A DNA stretch of 64,000 nucleotides from Cupriavidus necator A5-1 (GTDB lineage: Bacteria; Pseudomonadota; Gammaproteobacteria; Burkholderiales; Burkholderiaceae), in the NCBI RefSeq assembly GCF_000744095.1, contig NZ_JQLI01000008.1, positions 3,348,001-3,412,000 on the forward strand. The letters run 5' to 3'. Position numbers and translations under genes: made by a program. Each line of letters begins with the position of its first letter. Positions within the stretch are counted from its first letter, which is position 1. A model generated the notes under the pieces. That model made no database searches, was not told the DNA's origin, and saw only the letters and a list, made by a program, of their open reading frames with translations. Below are positions 54,896 to 63,682 of the stretch, in pieces.

Positions 54896-56578
54896 TCAGC
54901 GCGCCTTGGAAGCCTTGCTGCCGGTCTTGGCCGAAGCCTTCACCGCGGGGCCGGACTTGGACTCGTGCGGCACGCGCGCCGGCGCCGCCTTGGCGGGGCG
55001 CCGCGGCGAGGCCTCGACCACCACGCGCTTGCGCGGCTCGGCCTTGCCCTTGGCCGAGACACGGACCACGCCGCCCTTGCCGCCCCGTTCCGCGCGTTCG
55101 GAGCGCTCATCGCGGTCGGCCCGGTCGGCCTGCTCGGCCCGCGCCGCCCGCACCGCGCCGGCGCCGCGCACCGGCACCATCAGCACCAGGCTCTGCCCGG
55201 CCACCAGCTTGGTGCCGGACAGCTTGTTCCATGACTGCACCTGCCGCGCCGACACGCCATAGCGCCGCGCCACCGAGGCCACCGTATCGCGCCGGCCGGC
55301 GCGTACCACCACGCGGCGCGCGTCCGGCAGGTCAGGCTCCATCGCCAGCATCGCGCTGTCGGCCAGGGTCGCGCTGATGTCCTGGTCGTGGCGCCCCGAG
55401 CGCGGGATCATCACGGTCGAGCCCGCCTTCAGCCGCATGCCCTTGGGGATGCTGTTGATCTCGCGCAGCGTATCGGCGTCGACGTTCAGCCGCGCCGCCA
55501 GAGCTTCGACGCGCTCGCGGCCATCCACCGTCACCGCGGTCCAGCTCGAGAGTCCGCCGCGGTAGGTGTTCAGGTTGTACTGGAAGCGCTCGGCATTGTC
55601 GAACGGCAGCAGGATCTGCGGATTGGACGCGCCCAGGATCACCGGCCGGTTGAACGACGGGTTGAGCGCCTTGAACTCCTCCACCGACATATCCGCCAGC
55701 TTGGCCGCCAGGTTGACGTCGATATCGCGCGAGGTGGTCACCGTGACGAAGTACGGGTGGTCCGGGATCTCGGGCAGCTTGACCCCGTACGCCGCCGGGT
55801 TGGCGATGATGTTCTTGACCGCCTGCAGCTTCGGCACGTAGTAGCGCGTCTCGTTGGGCATGGTCAGGCTGGCGTAGTCGGTCGGCAGCCCGCGCGCCTG
55901 GTTGCGCGCGATCGCGCGCGACACCGCGCCCTCGCCCCAGTTATACGCCGCCAACGCCAGGTGCCAGTCGCCGAACATGTCATAAAGCCGCGCCAGGTAG
56001 TCCAGCGCGGCGTCGGTCGAGGCCAGTACGTCGCGGCGCTCGTCGCGGAACATGTTCTGCTTGAGGTTGTACGACTTGCCCGTGCTCGGGATGAACTGCC
56101 ACATGCCGGCCGCCTTGGCGGTCGACTGCGCCTGCGGGTTGAACGCGCTCTCGACAAAGGGCAGCAGGGCCAGCTCGGTCGGCATCTTGCGCCGCTCCAG
56201 CTCCTCGACGATGTGGTACAGGTAGCGGCTCGACCGCCCCACCATCCGCTCCATGTATTCCGGCCGCTGCGCATACCACTGGGTGCGGTCATCGACCAGC
56301 GTGCCCTCGAGATCCTGCATGGCGAAGCCGCGCCGGATACGGTCCCAGATATCGGTGGACGGCCCGCGCATCCAGTTCAGGCCGCCCTCCTCGACATTGA
56401 TGGTGGATTTGGAGGAAAGCGCCGACTTGTCGCTGAGGGAGTTAAGCGGATCCTGGCGTTTGGCAGTCTGGGCGGTCGGGGCGCCGTCGGCATCGGCGTC
56501 AGGCGGCGTGGGGGTGCTGGCGCAGGCTGCAAGCAGCGCCGCGCAGGCCACTACCGCCAGTAATCGACCAATTTTCAT
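54896..56578 (-). CDS. mltD: membrane-bound lytic murein transglycosylase D with LysM domains
   Basis: MltD cleaves the glycan strands of peptidoglycan with formation of 1,6-anhydroMurNAc. The 560-residue lipoprotein has lipobox LAAC (Cys19), an SLT domain with catalytic Glu143 in LLPFVESAFNPQAQS and GMWQFIPSTGKSYNL, and two to three LysM-like repeats between about residues 300 and 475. The last about 85 residues are an Ala/Arg/Glu/Lys-rich basic tail of low complexity not expected in E. coli MltD. Confidence 0.94.
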   Translation of the reverse strand: MKIGRLLAVVACAALLAACASTPTPPDADADGAPTAQTAKRQDPLNSLSDKSALSSKSTINVEEGGLNWMRGPSTDIWDRIRRGFAMQDLEGTLVDDRTQWYAQRPEYMERMVGRSSRYLYHIVEELERRKMPTELALLPFVESAFNPQAQSTAKAAGMWQFIPSTGKSYNLKQNMFRDERRDVLASTDAALDYLARLYDMFGDWHLALAAYNWGEGAVSRAIARNQARGLPTDYASLTMPNETRYYVPKLQAVKNIIANPAAYGVKLPEIPDHPYFVTVTTSRDIDVNLAAKLADMSVEEFKALNPSFNRPVILGASNPQILLPFDNAERFQYNLNTYRGGLSSWTAVTVDGRERVEALAARLNVDADTLREINSIPKGMRLKAGSTVMIPRSGRHDQDISATLADSAMLAMEPDLPDARRVVVRAGRRDTVASVARRYGVSARQVQSWNKLSGTKLVAGQSLVLMVPVRGAGAVRAARAEQADRADRDERSERAERGGKGGVVRVSAKGKAEPRKRVVVEASPRRPAKAAPARVPHESKSGPAVKASAKTGSKASKAR

Positions 56579-56711
56579 TAAGTTCTCGAATCGTGACGCT
56601 AAAAGGTTGCGTGATGCTAAAAAAAACGGCCTATCGCGTCAATCAGATTTTCTACATAGCCGACGGCGATCCCTTGCCTGGCAAGGGTTGGCGGCCGGGA
56701 CCGCATTATAT

Positions 56712-57512
56712 TCAGCGGAAGTTATCCTTCCAGCCGCGCAGCGCGCCGAAGGCTGCGGCGTCGCTATCGGTACTTCCGCCCTGCGCCGCCACCGCGTCAC
56801 GCACCGCCGGCTCGCGCGAGCGCAAAAAGGGATTGACCATGCGCTCGTGGCCGATGGTGGTCGGCAGCGTCGGCTCGCCCGCCTCGCGCAGCGCTGCGAC
56901 CCGGTCTTCCCACGCCGCTAGCGCGGCATTGCCGGGCTCGACCGCCCGCGCAAAGCGTACGTTGCTGCGCGTGTACTCGTGCGCGCAATAGACGCGGGTA
57001 TCCGAGGGCAGCGCCGCCAGCTTGTCGAGCGACGCCAGCATCTGCGCCGGCGTGCCTTCGAACAGCCGCCCGCAGCCGCTCGCGAACAAGGTATCGCCGC
57101 AGAACACCGCGGTACCGGCCTCGCCCAAGTCGCCCACGTAGGCGATGTGGCCGGCGGTGTGCCCGGGCACGTCCAGCACGCGCAGCGTCAGCGCCGGCTC
57201 GGCCAGCGTCACTACATCGCCTTCGCGCAAGGCCTGGGTGCGCCCGCCGATGCGCTCGCGGACCGGTCCCAGCACCGGCATCGCCTCGCCCGACGGCGTG
57301 CGCGGGTGTGCCGCCAGCAGCTCCGCCACGCCGCCCTGGTGATCGCCGTGGTGATGGGTGATTACAATAGCGCCCAGAGCCAGCCCCTTTTGCGCCAGGA
57401 AACGCTCCACCGGCGCGGCCTCGCCGGGATCGACCACGGCGGCGCAACGCCCGTCGTGGATGGCCCAGATATAGTTATCCTGGAATGCCGGGATCGGCTC
57501 AACCTTCAACAT
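56712..57512 (-). CDS. gloB: hydroxyacylglutathione hydrolase (glyoxalase II)
   Basis: GloB hydrolyses S-lactoylglutathione in methylglyoxal detoxification. This 266-residue metallo-beta-lactamase-fold protein has the metal motif THHHGDHQGG, a second His in VPGHTAGHIAY, and the GloB tail region YCAHEYTRSNVRFA. The ATG at 57512 (MLKVEPIPAFQDNYIW) matches the family. It is divergent from a methyltransferase gene with only 12 bases between start codons. Confidence 0.95.
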   Translation of the reverse strand: MLKVEPIPAFQDNYIWAIHDGRCAAVVDPGEAAPVERFLAQKGLALGAIVITHHHGDHQGGVAELLAAHPRTPSGEAMPVLGPVRERIGGRTQALREGDVVTLAEPALTLRVLDVPGHTAGHIAYVGDLGEAGTAVFCGDTLFASGCGRLFEGTPAQMLASLDKLAALPSDTRVYCAHEYTRSNVRFARAVEPGNAALAAWEDRVAALREAGEPTLPTTIGHERMVNPFLRSREPAVRDAVAAQGGSTDSDAAAFGALRGWKDNFR

Positions 57513-57524
57513 GCGCGTGCTCCT

Positions 57525-58313
57525 ATGTCCAATCGTCCCACTCGCCCGATTGTAAGCTGGGAAGACTGGCTGGCCTCGCCTCCCGGTGAGTACATGCTGC
57601 GCTGGGAAGCCCAGCAGTATGACCGGACCGTGGCCGACGTCTTCGGCTACCACGCCGTGCAGCTAGGCCTGCCTTACATCGACACCCTGCGCGAGAACCG
57701 GATGCCGTTCTCGGCGCTGGCGCTGGACCCGTCCAGCGGCCCGCACGGGCCGCGCGCGGCACATCCGGACGCGCGCCAGTTGCTGTGCCGCTTCGACGAG
57801 CTGCCATTCGACGAGCAAAGCATCGACCTGGTCACCCTGCCCCATATCCTCGAGTTCACCGAAGACCCGCACGAAGTGCTGCGCGAGGTCTCGCGCGTGC
57901 TGATGCCCGAGGGGCGCGTGGTGGTCACCTGCTTCAACCCGATGAGCCTGTGGGGCGCACGCCAGGGCATGAACCGGCTCGGCGCCACGTCCTTCCTGCC
58001 CACGGACGCGCAGCAGATCGGCTTCGTGCGCATCAAGGACTGGCTCAAGCTTCTCGGCTTCGATATCATCCGCGGCCGCTTCGGCTGCTACTGCCCGCCC
58101 TACCGCACCGATCGCTGGCTGCAGCGCGCCGCCTTCATGGAAAAGGCCGGCGATCGCTGGTGGCCGATCTTCGGCGCGGTCTATATGATCTCGGCCATCA
58201 AGCGCGTGCGCAACGTGCGCCTGGTCGGCCCGGCCTGGAAGAGCAAGCCGGCGCTGTCGCCAGTGGCGTCGCCCGTGGCCACGCCCACCGGAACGCACGG
58301 CAAAGAGCGCTGA
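57525..58313 (+). CDS. class I SAM-dependent methyltransferase (YafS-like)
   Basis: This 262-residue protein carries a methyltransferase type 11-like core: the motif region FDEQSIDLVTLPHILEFTED and HEVLREVSRVLMPEGRVVVT. Its place between gloB and rnhA is that of E. coli yafS. The substrate is unknown. It is divergent from gloB with 12 bases between start codons, so each gene's ribosome site and promoter must lie inside the other's 5' coding end. Confidence 0.85.
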   Translation: MSNRPTRPIVSWEDWLASPPGEYMLRWEAQQYDRTVADVFGYHAVQLGLPYIDTLRENRMPFSALALDPSSGPHGPRAAHPDARQLLCRFDELPFDEQSIDLVTLPHILEFTEDPHEVLREVSRVLMPEGRVVVTCFNPMSLWGARQGMNRLGATSFLPTDAQQIGFVRIKDWLKLLGFDIIRGRFGCYCPPYRTDRWLQRAAFMEKAGDRWWPIFGAVYMISAIKRVRNVRLVGPAWKSKPALSPVASPVATPTGTHGKER

Positions 58314-58397
58314 CGCTGCGCGCACGCCTTTTTGCCTCATTCGCCTGATTCGCCTTCAATGCGCCGCCCGCCACGCGGGCGGCCACTACGGAAACAC

Positions 58398-58847
58398 ATG
58401 GAAGAAGTCACGAAAGAAGTCACGATCTACTCCGACGGCGCCTGCAAGGGCAATCCCGGCCGCGGCGGCTGGGGCGCGGTGCTCGTCGCCGGCACCAACG
58501 AGAAAGAACTGTTCGGCGGCGAGCCCAACACTACCAACAACCGCATGGAGATGACCGCGGTGATCGAAGCGCTGCGCGCGCTCAAGCGGCCCTGCACGGT
58601 GCGCGTCTACACCGACTCGCAATATGTCCAGAAAGGCATCAGCGAATGGCTGCCAGGCTGGAAGGCGCGCGGCTGGAAGACCGCCGACAAGAAGCCCGTC
58701 AAGAACGCCGACCTGTGGCAGGTGCTGGACACGCTGGCGCAGCAACACCAGATTTCCTGGCACTGGGTGCGCGGCCACAACGGCCACCCCGGCAACGAGC
58801 GCGCCGATGCGCTGGCCAACCGCGGCGTCGAATCGATCGGACGCTGA
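58398..58847 (+). CDS. rnhA: ribonuclease HI
   Basis: RNase HI removes RNA from RNA-DNA hybrids. The 149-residue protein has all four catalytic acids: Asp13 in YSDGACKGNPGRGG, Glu in NNRMEMTAVIEAL, Asp in YTDSQYVQKGI and Asp in GNERADALAN. The start at 58398 (MEEVTKEVTIYS) is preferred over 58332, which encodes a non-homologous Arg/Pro-rich extension. Confidence 0.97.
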   Translation: MEEVTKEVTIYSDGACKGNPGRGGWGAVLVAGTNEKELFGGEPNTTNNRMEMTAVIEALRALKRPCTVRVYTDSQYVQKGISEWLPGWKARGWKTADKKPVKNADLWQVLDTLAQQHQISWHWVRGHNGHPGNERADALANRGVESIGR

Positions 58848-58904
58848 CGCCTCGCTACAACAACAACCGCGGGGCGCACGCGCCGCTCCGCTAGAATGCC
58901 CGCC

Positions 58905-59636
58905 ATGCGACAAATCGTTCTCGATACCGAAACCACCGGCCTGAATGCCGCCACCGGCGACCGCCTGATCGAAATCGGCTGCGTCGAGCTGCTCAACCGC
59001 CGCCTGACGGGGCGCCACCTCCACTTCTACGTCAACCCGGAACGCGACATCGACGAAGGCGCGATCGCCGTGCACGGCATCACGCTCGAGTTCCTGGCCG
59101 ACAAGCCCCGCTTTGCCGACGTCGTCCACGAGATCCGCGAATTCGTCGCCGATGCCGAGCTGATCATCCACAACGCACAGTTCGACCTGGGCTTCCTCGA
59201 CATGGAATTCCAGCTGCTGGGCCTGCCGCCATTCCGCCAGCATGTCGGCAATGTGATCGATACCCTGCGCGAAGCCCGCCAGATGTTCCCCGGCAAGCGC
59301 AACTCGCTCGATGCACTGTGCGACCGTCTGGGCATCAGCAACGCCCACCGCACGCTGCACGGCGCACTGCTCGATGCCGAGCTGCTGGCCGAGGTCTACC
59401 TCGCGATGACGCGCGGCCAGGATTCACTGGTGATCGACATGCTCGACAGCAGCGCCGCCAACGGCAACGCAATCGCTTCGGCCGACCTGTCACGCCTGGT
59501 GCTGCCCGTGCTGCGCGCCAGCGAAGCCGAACAAGAGGCTCACCTTGCGCTGCTCAAGGGCCTGGACAAGGCCAGCGGCGGCAAGACGGTCTGGCAGGAA
59601 GCCATCGCGGACGAGCCGGGCAGCCTCGCTGCCTGA
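58905..59636 (+). CDS. dnaQ: DNA polymerase III epsilon subunit (proofreading exonuclease)
   Basis: DnaQ is the 3'-5' proofreading subunit of the replicase. The 243-residue protein, the E. coli length, has intact DEDDh motifs: VLDTETTG, HNAQFDLGFLD and LHGALLDAELLAEVY. Its C-terminal end would bind the alpha subunit. An ATG three codons earlier (58896) overlaps a TAGAAT hexamer (58892-58897), so 58905 is preferred. It follows rnhA by about 57 bases. Confidence 0.97.
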   Translation: MRQIVLDTETTGLNAATGDRLIEIGCVELLNRRLTGRHLHFYVNPERDIDEGAIAVHGITLEFLADKPRFADVVHEIREFVADAELIIHNAQFDLGFLDMEFQLLGLPPFRQHVGNVIDTLREARQMFPGKRNSLDALCDRLGISNAHRTLHGALLDAELLAEVYLAMTRGQDSLVIDMLDSSAANGNAIASADLSRLVLPVLRASEAEQEAHLALLKGLDKASGGKTVWQEAIADEPGSLAA

Positions 59637-59654
59637 GAAAATTCAAAAAAGGGC

Positions 59655-59683
59655 TTTACAAGATACAGGAGCCTCGGCATAAT
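59655..59683 (+). promoter_or_regulatory. promoter of tRNA-Val
   Basis: There is a -35 TTTACA (59655-59660), a 17-bp spacer and a -10 CATAAT (59678-59683), 43 bases before the tRNA. Confidence 0.7.
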
Positions 59684-59726
59684 CTCATTTCTCCGCTGCA
59701 CGACGGCAACGACGACGCAGCAGCAG

Positions 59727-59801
59727 GGGTGGTTAGCTCAGCGGTAGAGCACTGCCTTCACACGGCAGGGGTCACAGGTTCAATCCCTGTACCACCCACC
59801 A
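59727..59801 (+). tRNA. tRNA-Val(CAC)
   Basis: A 75-nt cloverleaf with acceptor GGGUGGU/ACCACCC, anticodon stem CUGCC/GGCAG with loop UUCACAC (anticodon CAC), T-arm GGUUCAAUCC and encoded CCA. It takes the position of aspV in the E. coli dnaQ region. Confidence 0.96.
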
Positions 59802-59808
59802 GATTCGG

Positions 59809-59836
59809 AAAAAGCCAGCCTTGCGCTGGCTTTTTT
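59809..59836 (+). terminator. tRNA-Val terminator
   Basis: A perfect 9-bp stem AAAGCCAGC/GCTGGCTTT with loop cttgc, continuing into tttttt, directly after the tRNA. Confidence 0.88.
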
Positions 59837-59976
59837 CATTTCTGCCTCTTCATTTCTGCCTCGCCCTTCCCCTTTCCCCGCCGAAACACTCGCGTTCCCG
59901 CAGACAAGGTTCATCTCATTTCCCGTCCGGCGCGTGCCCGCTACCTTGATGGCTCCGACTGCCAACGGAGCCCGAC

Positions 59977-60627
59977 ATGCCAATCGCTCTTCCGCTCACG
60001 CCAGCAGAGCAGGGAACCCGGCCTGCCCTGGACCGGCCGCAGCCCGGCCTGCGCCGGCTGGTTCGAAATGCGCCCGGCCCGCGTGCCGCGCGATGCGCGG
60101 CCGGTCTATGACGAAGACATGGATTGCATCATCGGTTACCACCGCAGCTTTGCGTCGGGGGCGTCGACCTATGACCTGGCGGGTGATGTCGTGGCGCTCA
60201 GTGAATGCGCAGACGAGGATAGTGGCGCGCCCGCATCGCTGCTTGTCGCCGGCGCGCTGTGGCGACCGCGCGTGCGCGGCATCACGCGCAGCGGCGCCGA
60301 AGGCGAAGGGCTGGCGGCGCCTGCTACGACGCTGACCCGGCTGCGCGGCCGCTTTATCACGCTGGCGCGGGCAGCCGCTGCATTTCACGCTGTCGGCGCT
60401 GGCGGAAATGCAGGAGCCGGAGCGCTTTGTGCCGCTGCATATCCTGCGCCTGGCAATCCGCTGGCACGCGGCTCACCGCCGGCGGCATGGCCGCGGCCGA
60501 TGCCGCCCGCTTTATCGCGCCGATCACGCGGCGCGGTGCGGCGGCCGTGCTGGAGCTGACGCTGCGCCCTGGCGACCACACCGTGCTGCGCGTACGCACC
60601 TGGCCGGTCGCGGGAGCGGCGGCATGA
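59977..60627 (+). pseudogene. hypothetical protein gene with apparent frameshifts
   Basis: The ATG at 59977 has a good ribosome site (ggag, 6 bases upstream) and reads MPIALPLTPAEQGTRPALDR. Protein-like sequence then continues in the next frame from about 60045 (ACAGWFEMRPARVPRD onward), in the third frame from 60372 (QPLHFTLSALAEMQEPERF), and in the first frame again from 60466 (TRLTAGGMAAADAARF), to the stop at 60625-60627. Each step is one extra base, so three single-base shifts restore the frame of about 215 residues. It is either a decayed gene or a place with sequence errors. No family is recognised. Confidence 0.5.
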
Positions 60628-60653
60628 GCGCCGCCGCAACCCAGCCGCGCCGG

Positions 60654-61259
60654 CTAGCGGCGCCAGGCTCCGGCGTCGGCCACGACCGTGGCAAAGCGGT
60701 CGTTCAGCGCGGCCAGCGTGCTGCGGTGCAGATCCGCTGCAGCCACAGGCGGGCCGCCCAGCGGATCCGGCAGGTCGCGCGTGGCGCAGGCGGCGGCGAC
60801 CACGGTGGTGCGGTAGCCGTGGTCGAGCGCCGAGCGCGCCGTGGCGCTGACGCACATATGGGTCTGGAAACCGGCCACGATCAGTTCCTTGCGGCCGATG
60901 GCGGCCAGCTCTGCAGCCAGGGTCGTGCCGGCGAAACTGTTCGGCAGGCCCTTGGTGACGGTATGCTCCCCCGCCTGCGGCGCCAGGCCTTCGATAAAGA
61001 CGGCGTACGGCCCGGTCGGGTCGAACGCCGGGCTGCCGGGGCGGCCGTGGTGCGCGACATGGATGACCGGCGTGCCGTGGCTGCGCGCCAGCGCCAGCAG
61101 TTCGGCACAGGCCGCCACGGCTGCGGGCATGCCGACCAGCGGCAGGCTGCCGTCGACATATTCGCGCTGGTGGTCGATCAGGACCAGGACGGCGGCGTCC
61201 CACGCGGAGGGAATGCGGCTGGCGCCGGCCATGTCGAGCAGGGTTGTCGGTGTTGTCAT
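60654..61259 (-). CDS. isochorismatase-family (cysteine hydrolase) protein
   Basis: This 201-residue hydrolase has the D-K-C triad: Asp in VLVLIDHQREYV, Lys in TVTKGLPNSF and Cys in GFQTHMCVSATAR. The family includes isochorismatases, nicotinamidases and N-carbamoyl amidases; nothing nearby tells the substrate. I chose the ATG at 61259 (MTTPTTLLDM). It is divergent from the diguanylate cyclase. Confidence 0.88.
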   Translation of the reverse strand: MTTPTTLLDMAGASRIPSAWDAAVLVLIDHQREYVDGSLPLVGMPAAVAACAELLALARSHGTPVIHVAHHGRPGSPAFDPTGPYAVFIEGLAPQAGEHTVTKGLPNSFAGTTLAAELAAIGRKELIVAGFQTHMCVSATARSALDHGYRTTVVAAACATRDLPDPLGGPPVAAADLHRSTLAALNDRFATVVADAGAWRR

Positions 61260-61572
61260 CTGCGTTTGGGCTTGGAGAAATCGGGTGACGGGCCCGCCAG
61301 GTCGCACGGGGCTGAGCCTTGCATGCTAATGGCAAGACCCGATCCCTGCCACGAGCCGCCGTGGCGCTGCGGCCACCCTCTGAGCGTAATGCTGCGGAGT
61401 TCCCGGCACATTGGCGAGCGCGCGCAGCTTATGTTGCAAACAGTTGCGAATTCGACCTTGACATCTGCTAATCTCCAAACCAACTCCCGGCAATGGGCGG
61501 GGTCGGCAACAGAATGCCCCAGGATCGGGAAACGGATAAGTCGGGTCAGTGCGCAGAAGAAAGAAGTCAATC
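61260..61572. other. divergent intergenic region, isochorismatase-family gene / cyclase gene
   Basis: These 313 bases must hold both promoters. The stretch 61430-61490 is AT-richer and contains TTGACA and a TGCTAATCT extended -10-like sequence on the plus strand, but spacing is poor. I see no gene. Confidence 0.45.
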
Positions 61573-63612
61573 ATGCAGCACTCTTTGAAGTACCGGATGG
61601 CGTTCGCCACCGCGGGTGTGGTGACGCTGATCATCGTGCTGCGCGCCCTCTACGCCCAGTACTACGCCTACGACAGCCTGAAAGGCCTGTTGCAGGAGCA
61701 GCAGGACACGCTGGTCCGGCTGGTGGCCGAACAACTCGACGAAAAGCTGCAAGGCCGCGCCACGGCGCTGCGGCGCCTGGCGCGCCAGCTCTCCCCGATG
61801 CTTTCCGCCAGGCCGGCCGAGCTGCGCCGCGCTGCCGAAAGCGTGATCGACATACCCGACACCTTCAACGCCGTCTTCCTGGCCACCCCGGACGGGCAGA
61901 TGGTGTTCAGCACCGCCGTGCCGGACGGCGTGCGCCTGCGGCTGGACGACCGCGACTACTTCCGCGATATCCGGCGCGGCCAGCAGTTTGCCGTGTCGGA
62001 CCTGCTCCAGGGCAAGCTGACCAACGCGCCCGGCGTGGTGCTCTCAGTGCCGTTGCTTGGGCCTGGCGGCGAACTGCGCGGCGTGGTCGGCGGCGTGCTG
62101 AACCTGTCGGCAAACAATTTCCTGCGCGAACTGGCGCACGCCCGCGTGGGCATCACCGGCAGCTTTTGCCTGGTCTCCGCGGGATCCACCCCCCGCTATG
62201 CGATGCACCCCGACCCCGCCCGCGTGCTGACGCCGGCGCTGGCGGTCGGCGAAGCCTGCGGTGCCGAGCAGCCCGCCTCGTATTCGGAGGTGCTGCGGCC
62301 AAGACAGCCGATCGTGGCGCGCTACCTACTGGCGTCCAACGGCTGGGAAGTGGTCGCGGTGCTGCCGGCGGCCGAAGCCTATGCGCCGCTGATCAACGTG
62401 CGCGAGCGCACCTTCATCGTTGCCGCCGCGTCCTTGCTAATGGCCGCCGCGCTGATGTGGCTGGTGATGCGCCACCTGCTCGAACCGCTGCAGCGGCTGC
62501 ACCGGGCCGTGCGCCAGATCGCCACCAACCCGGCCGCGCTGGCGGACCTGCCCACCGGCCGCCCGGACGAGATCGGCGAACTCGCCACCACCTTCGCCGA
62601 AGTGGTGGCGCAACTGTCCGAGCGCGAAGCCGCGCTGAAGGCGGCCAAGGACCGCGCCGCGGAGAGCGAGAAGCGCATCGAGGCGATCGCCAACCATGTG
62701 CCGGATTTCGTCTCGTTCATCGACATGCAGCAGCGCTTTGTCTTCGTCAACCAGGCGTACGCGCGGCACTATGGCTTGCCGGCGCAGCAGATCGTCGGGC
62801 TGTCGCTGCGCGAATTGTGGGGCACGCAGGAGTACCTGGCGTGCCAGCCCTATCTGGACCAGGCTTGCGCCGGCCGCGCCGTGACCTTCACGCGGGAGAG
62901 CGCCGACGGCAACGAATGCATGGAGGTCACCTACCAGCCTGCCTGGAACGATGCGCAGGACACGATGATCGGGTTGCACATGTTCGGGCGCAACGTCACC
63001 CACGAGCGCGAAAAGCTACGCAACCTGGAGGCGCAGACCGTCTCCGACTACCTCACCGGCCTGCTCAACCGCAAGGGCTTCGACCGCCGCCTGGCCGAAT
63101 GCATGGGGCGCACCAGCGCCGGCGGGCGGCCGCTGGGGCTGCTGCTGGTCGACCTGGACGACTTCAAGGCCGTCAACGACAACTACGGCCACCCGGTCGG
63201 CGACCGGCTGCTGGTGGCCTTCGCGCAACGGCTGCGCGCGTGCGTGCGCAAGGGCGATGCGGTGGCGCGCATCGGCGGCGACGAGTTTGCGGTGATCGTT
63301 GACGGTGTTGCCGACCGGCATGCGCTGGAGGCCGTGGCCAACGCCATCGTGCAGGCCGCGCGCATGCCGTTCCAGGTCGACGGACATACGTTGGCAGCCA
63401 CGGCTAGTGTAGGCTCGGCGCTGCACAGTGCCAGGCATGCGATGACCGTCAGCGAGCTGTTCATGCACGCCGACATGGCGCTGTACGATGCCAAGCGGCA
63501 CGGCAAGGCGTGCCATGCGGCGCAGGCCGAAGCGTTGGCCGAGGTACTGGCCGAAGCGCAAGCGGCCGAGAAGGCGGCCCCCTCCCCCGAGCCATCCGGC
63601 CTGACAACCTAG
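61573..63612 (+). CDS. diguanylate cyclase with periplasmic sensor, HAMP, PAS and GGDEF domains
   Basis: This 679-residue inner-membrane enzyme makes cyclic di-GMP. A first helix (about residues 10-30) and a second (about 280-302) flank a dCache-like periplasmic sensor (ATPDGQMVFST, DRDYFRDIRRGQQFAVSD). A HAMP linker (RHLLEPLQRLHRAVRQIA), a PAS domain (IANHVPDFVSFIDMQQRFVF) and the GGDEF domain follow. The active site is GGDEF and the inhibitory site RKGD stands five residues before it, so feedback inhibition is expected. An Ala/Glu-rich tail ends the protein. Confidence 0.94.
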   Translation: MQHSLKYRMAFATAGVVTLIIVLRALYAQYYAYDSLKGLLQEQQDTLVRLVAEQLDEKLQGRATALRRLARQLSPMLSARPAELRRAAESVIDIPDTFNAVFLATPDGQMVFSTAVPDGVRLRLDDRDYFRDIRRGQQFAVSDLLQGKLTNAPGVVLSVPLLGPGGELRGVVGGVLNLSANNFLRELAHARVGITGSFCLVSAGSTPRYAMHPDPARVLTPALAVGEACGAEQPASYSEVLRPRQPIVARYLLASNGWEVVAVLPAAEAYAPLINVRERTFIVAAASLLMAAALMWLVMRHLLEPLQRLHRAVRQIATNPAALADLPTGRPDEIGELATTFAEVVAQLSEREAALKAAKDRAAESEKRIEAIANHVPDFVSFIDMQQRFVFVNQAYARHYGLPAQQIVGLSLRELWGTQEYLACQPYLDQACAGRAVTFTRESADGNECMEVTYQPAWNDAQDTMIGLHMFGRNVTHEREKLRNLEAQTVSDYLTGLLNRKGFDRRLAECMGRTSAGGRPLGLLLVDLDDFKAVNDNYGHPVGDRLLVAFAQRLRACVRKGDAVARIGGDEFAVIVDGVADRHALEAVANAIVQAARMPFQVDGHTLAATASVGSALHSARHAMTVSELFMHADMALYDAKRHGKACHAAQAEALAEVLAEAQAAEKAAPSPEPSGLTT

Positions 63613-63682
63613 GCCGAACTTTGAGCACGCGGCGCGCATAACGCTTTGATTCCTCGCGGTTATGTGCTCGCGAGCGAGTCGA

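Noticed and set aside
60408..63302. A 964-codon plus-strand frame spanning the isochorismatase-family gene and the cyclase
   Set aside because: It is out of frame with the cyclase and antisense to the hydrolase; composition is typical of a shadow frame.
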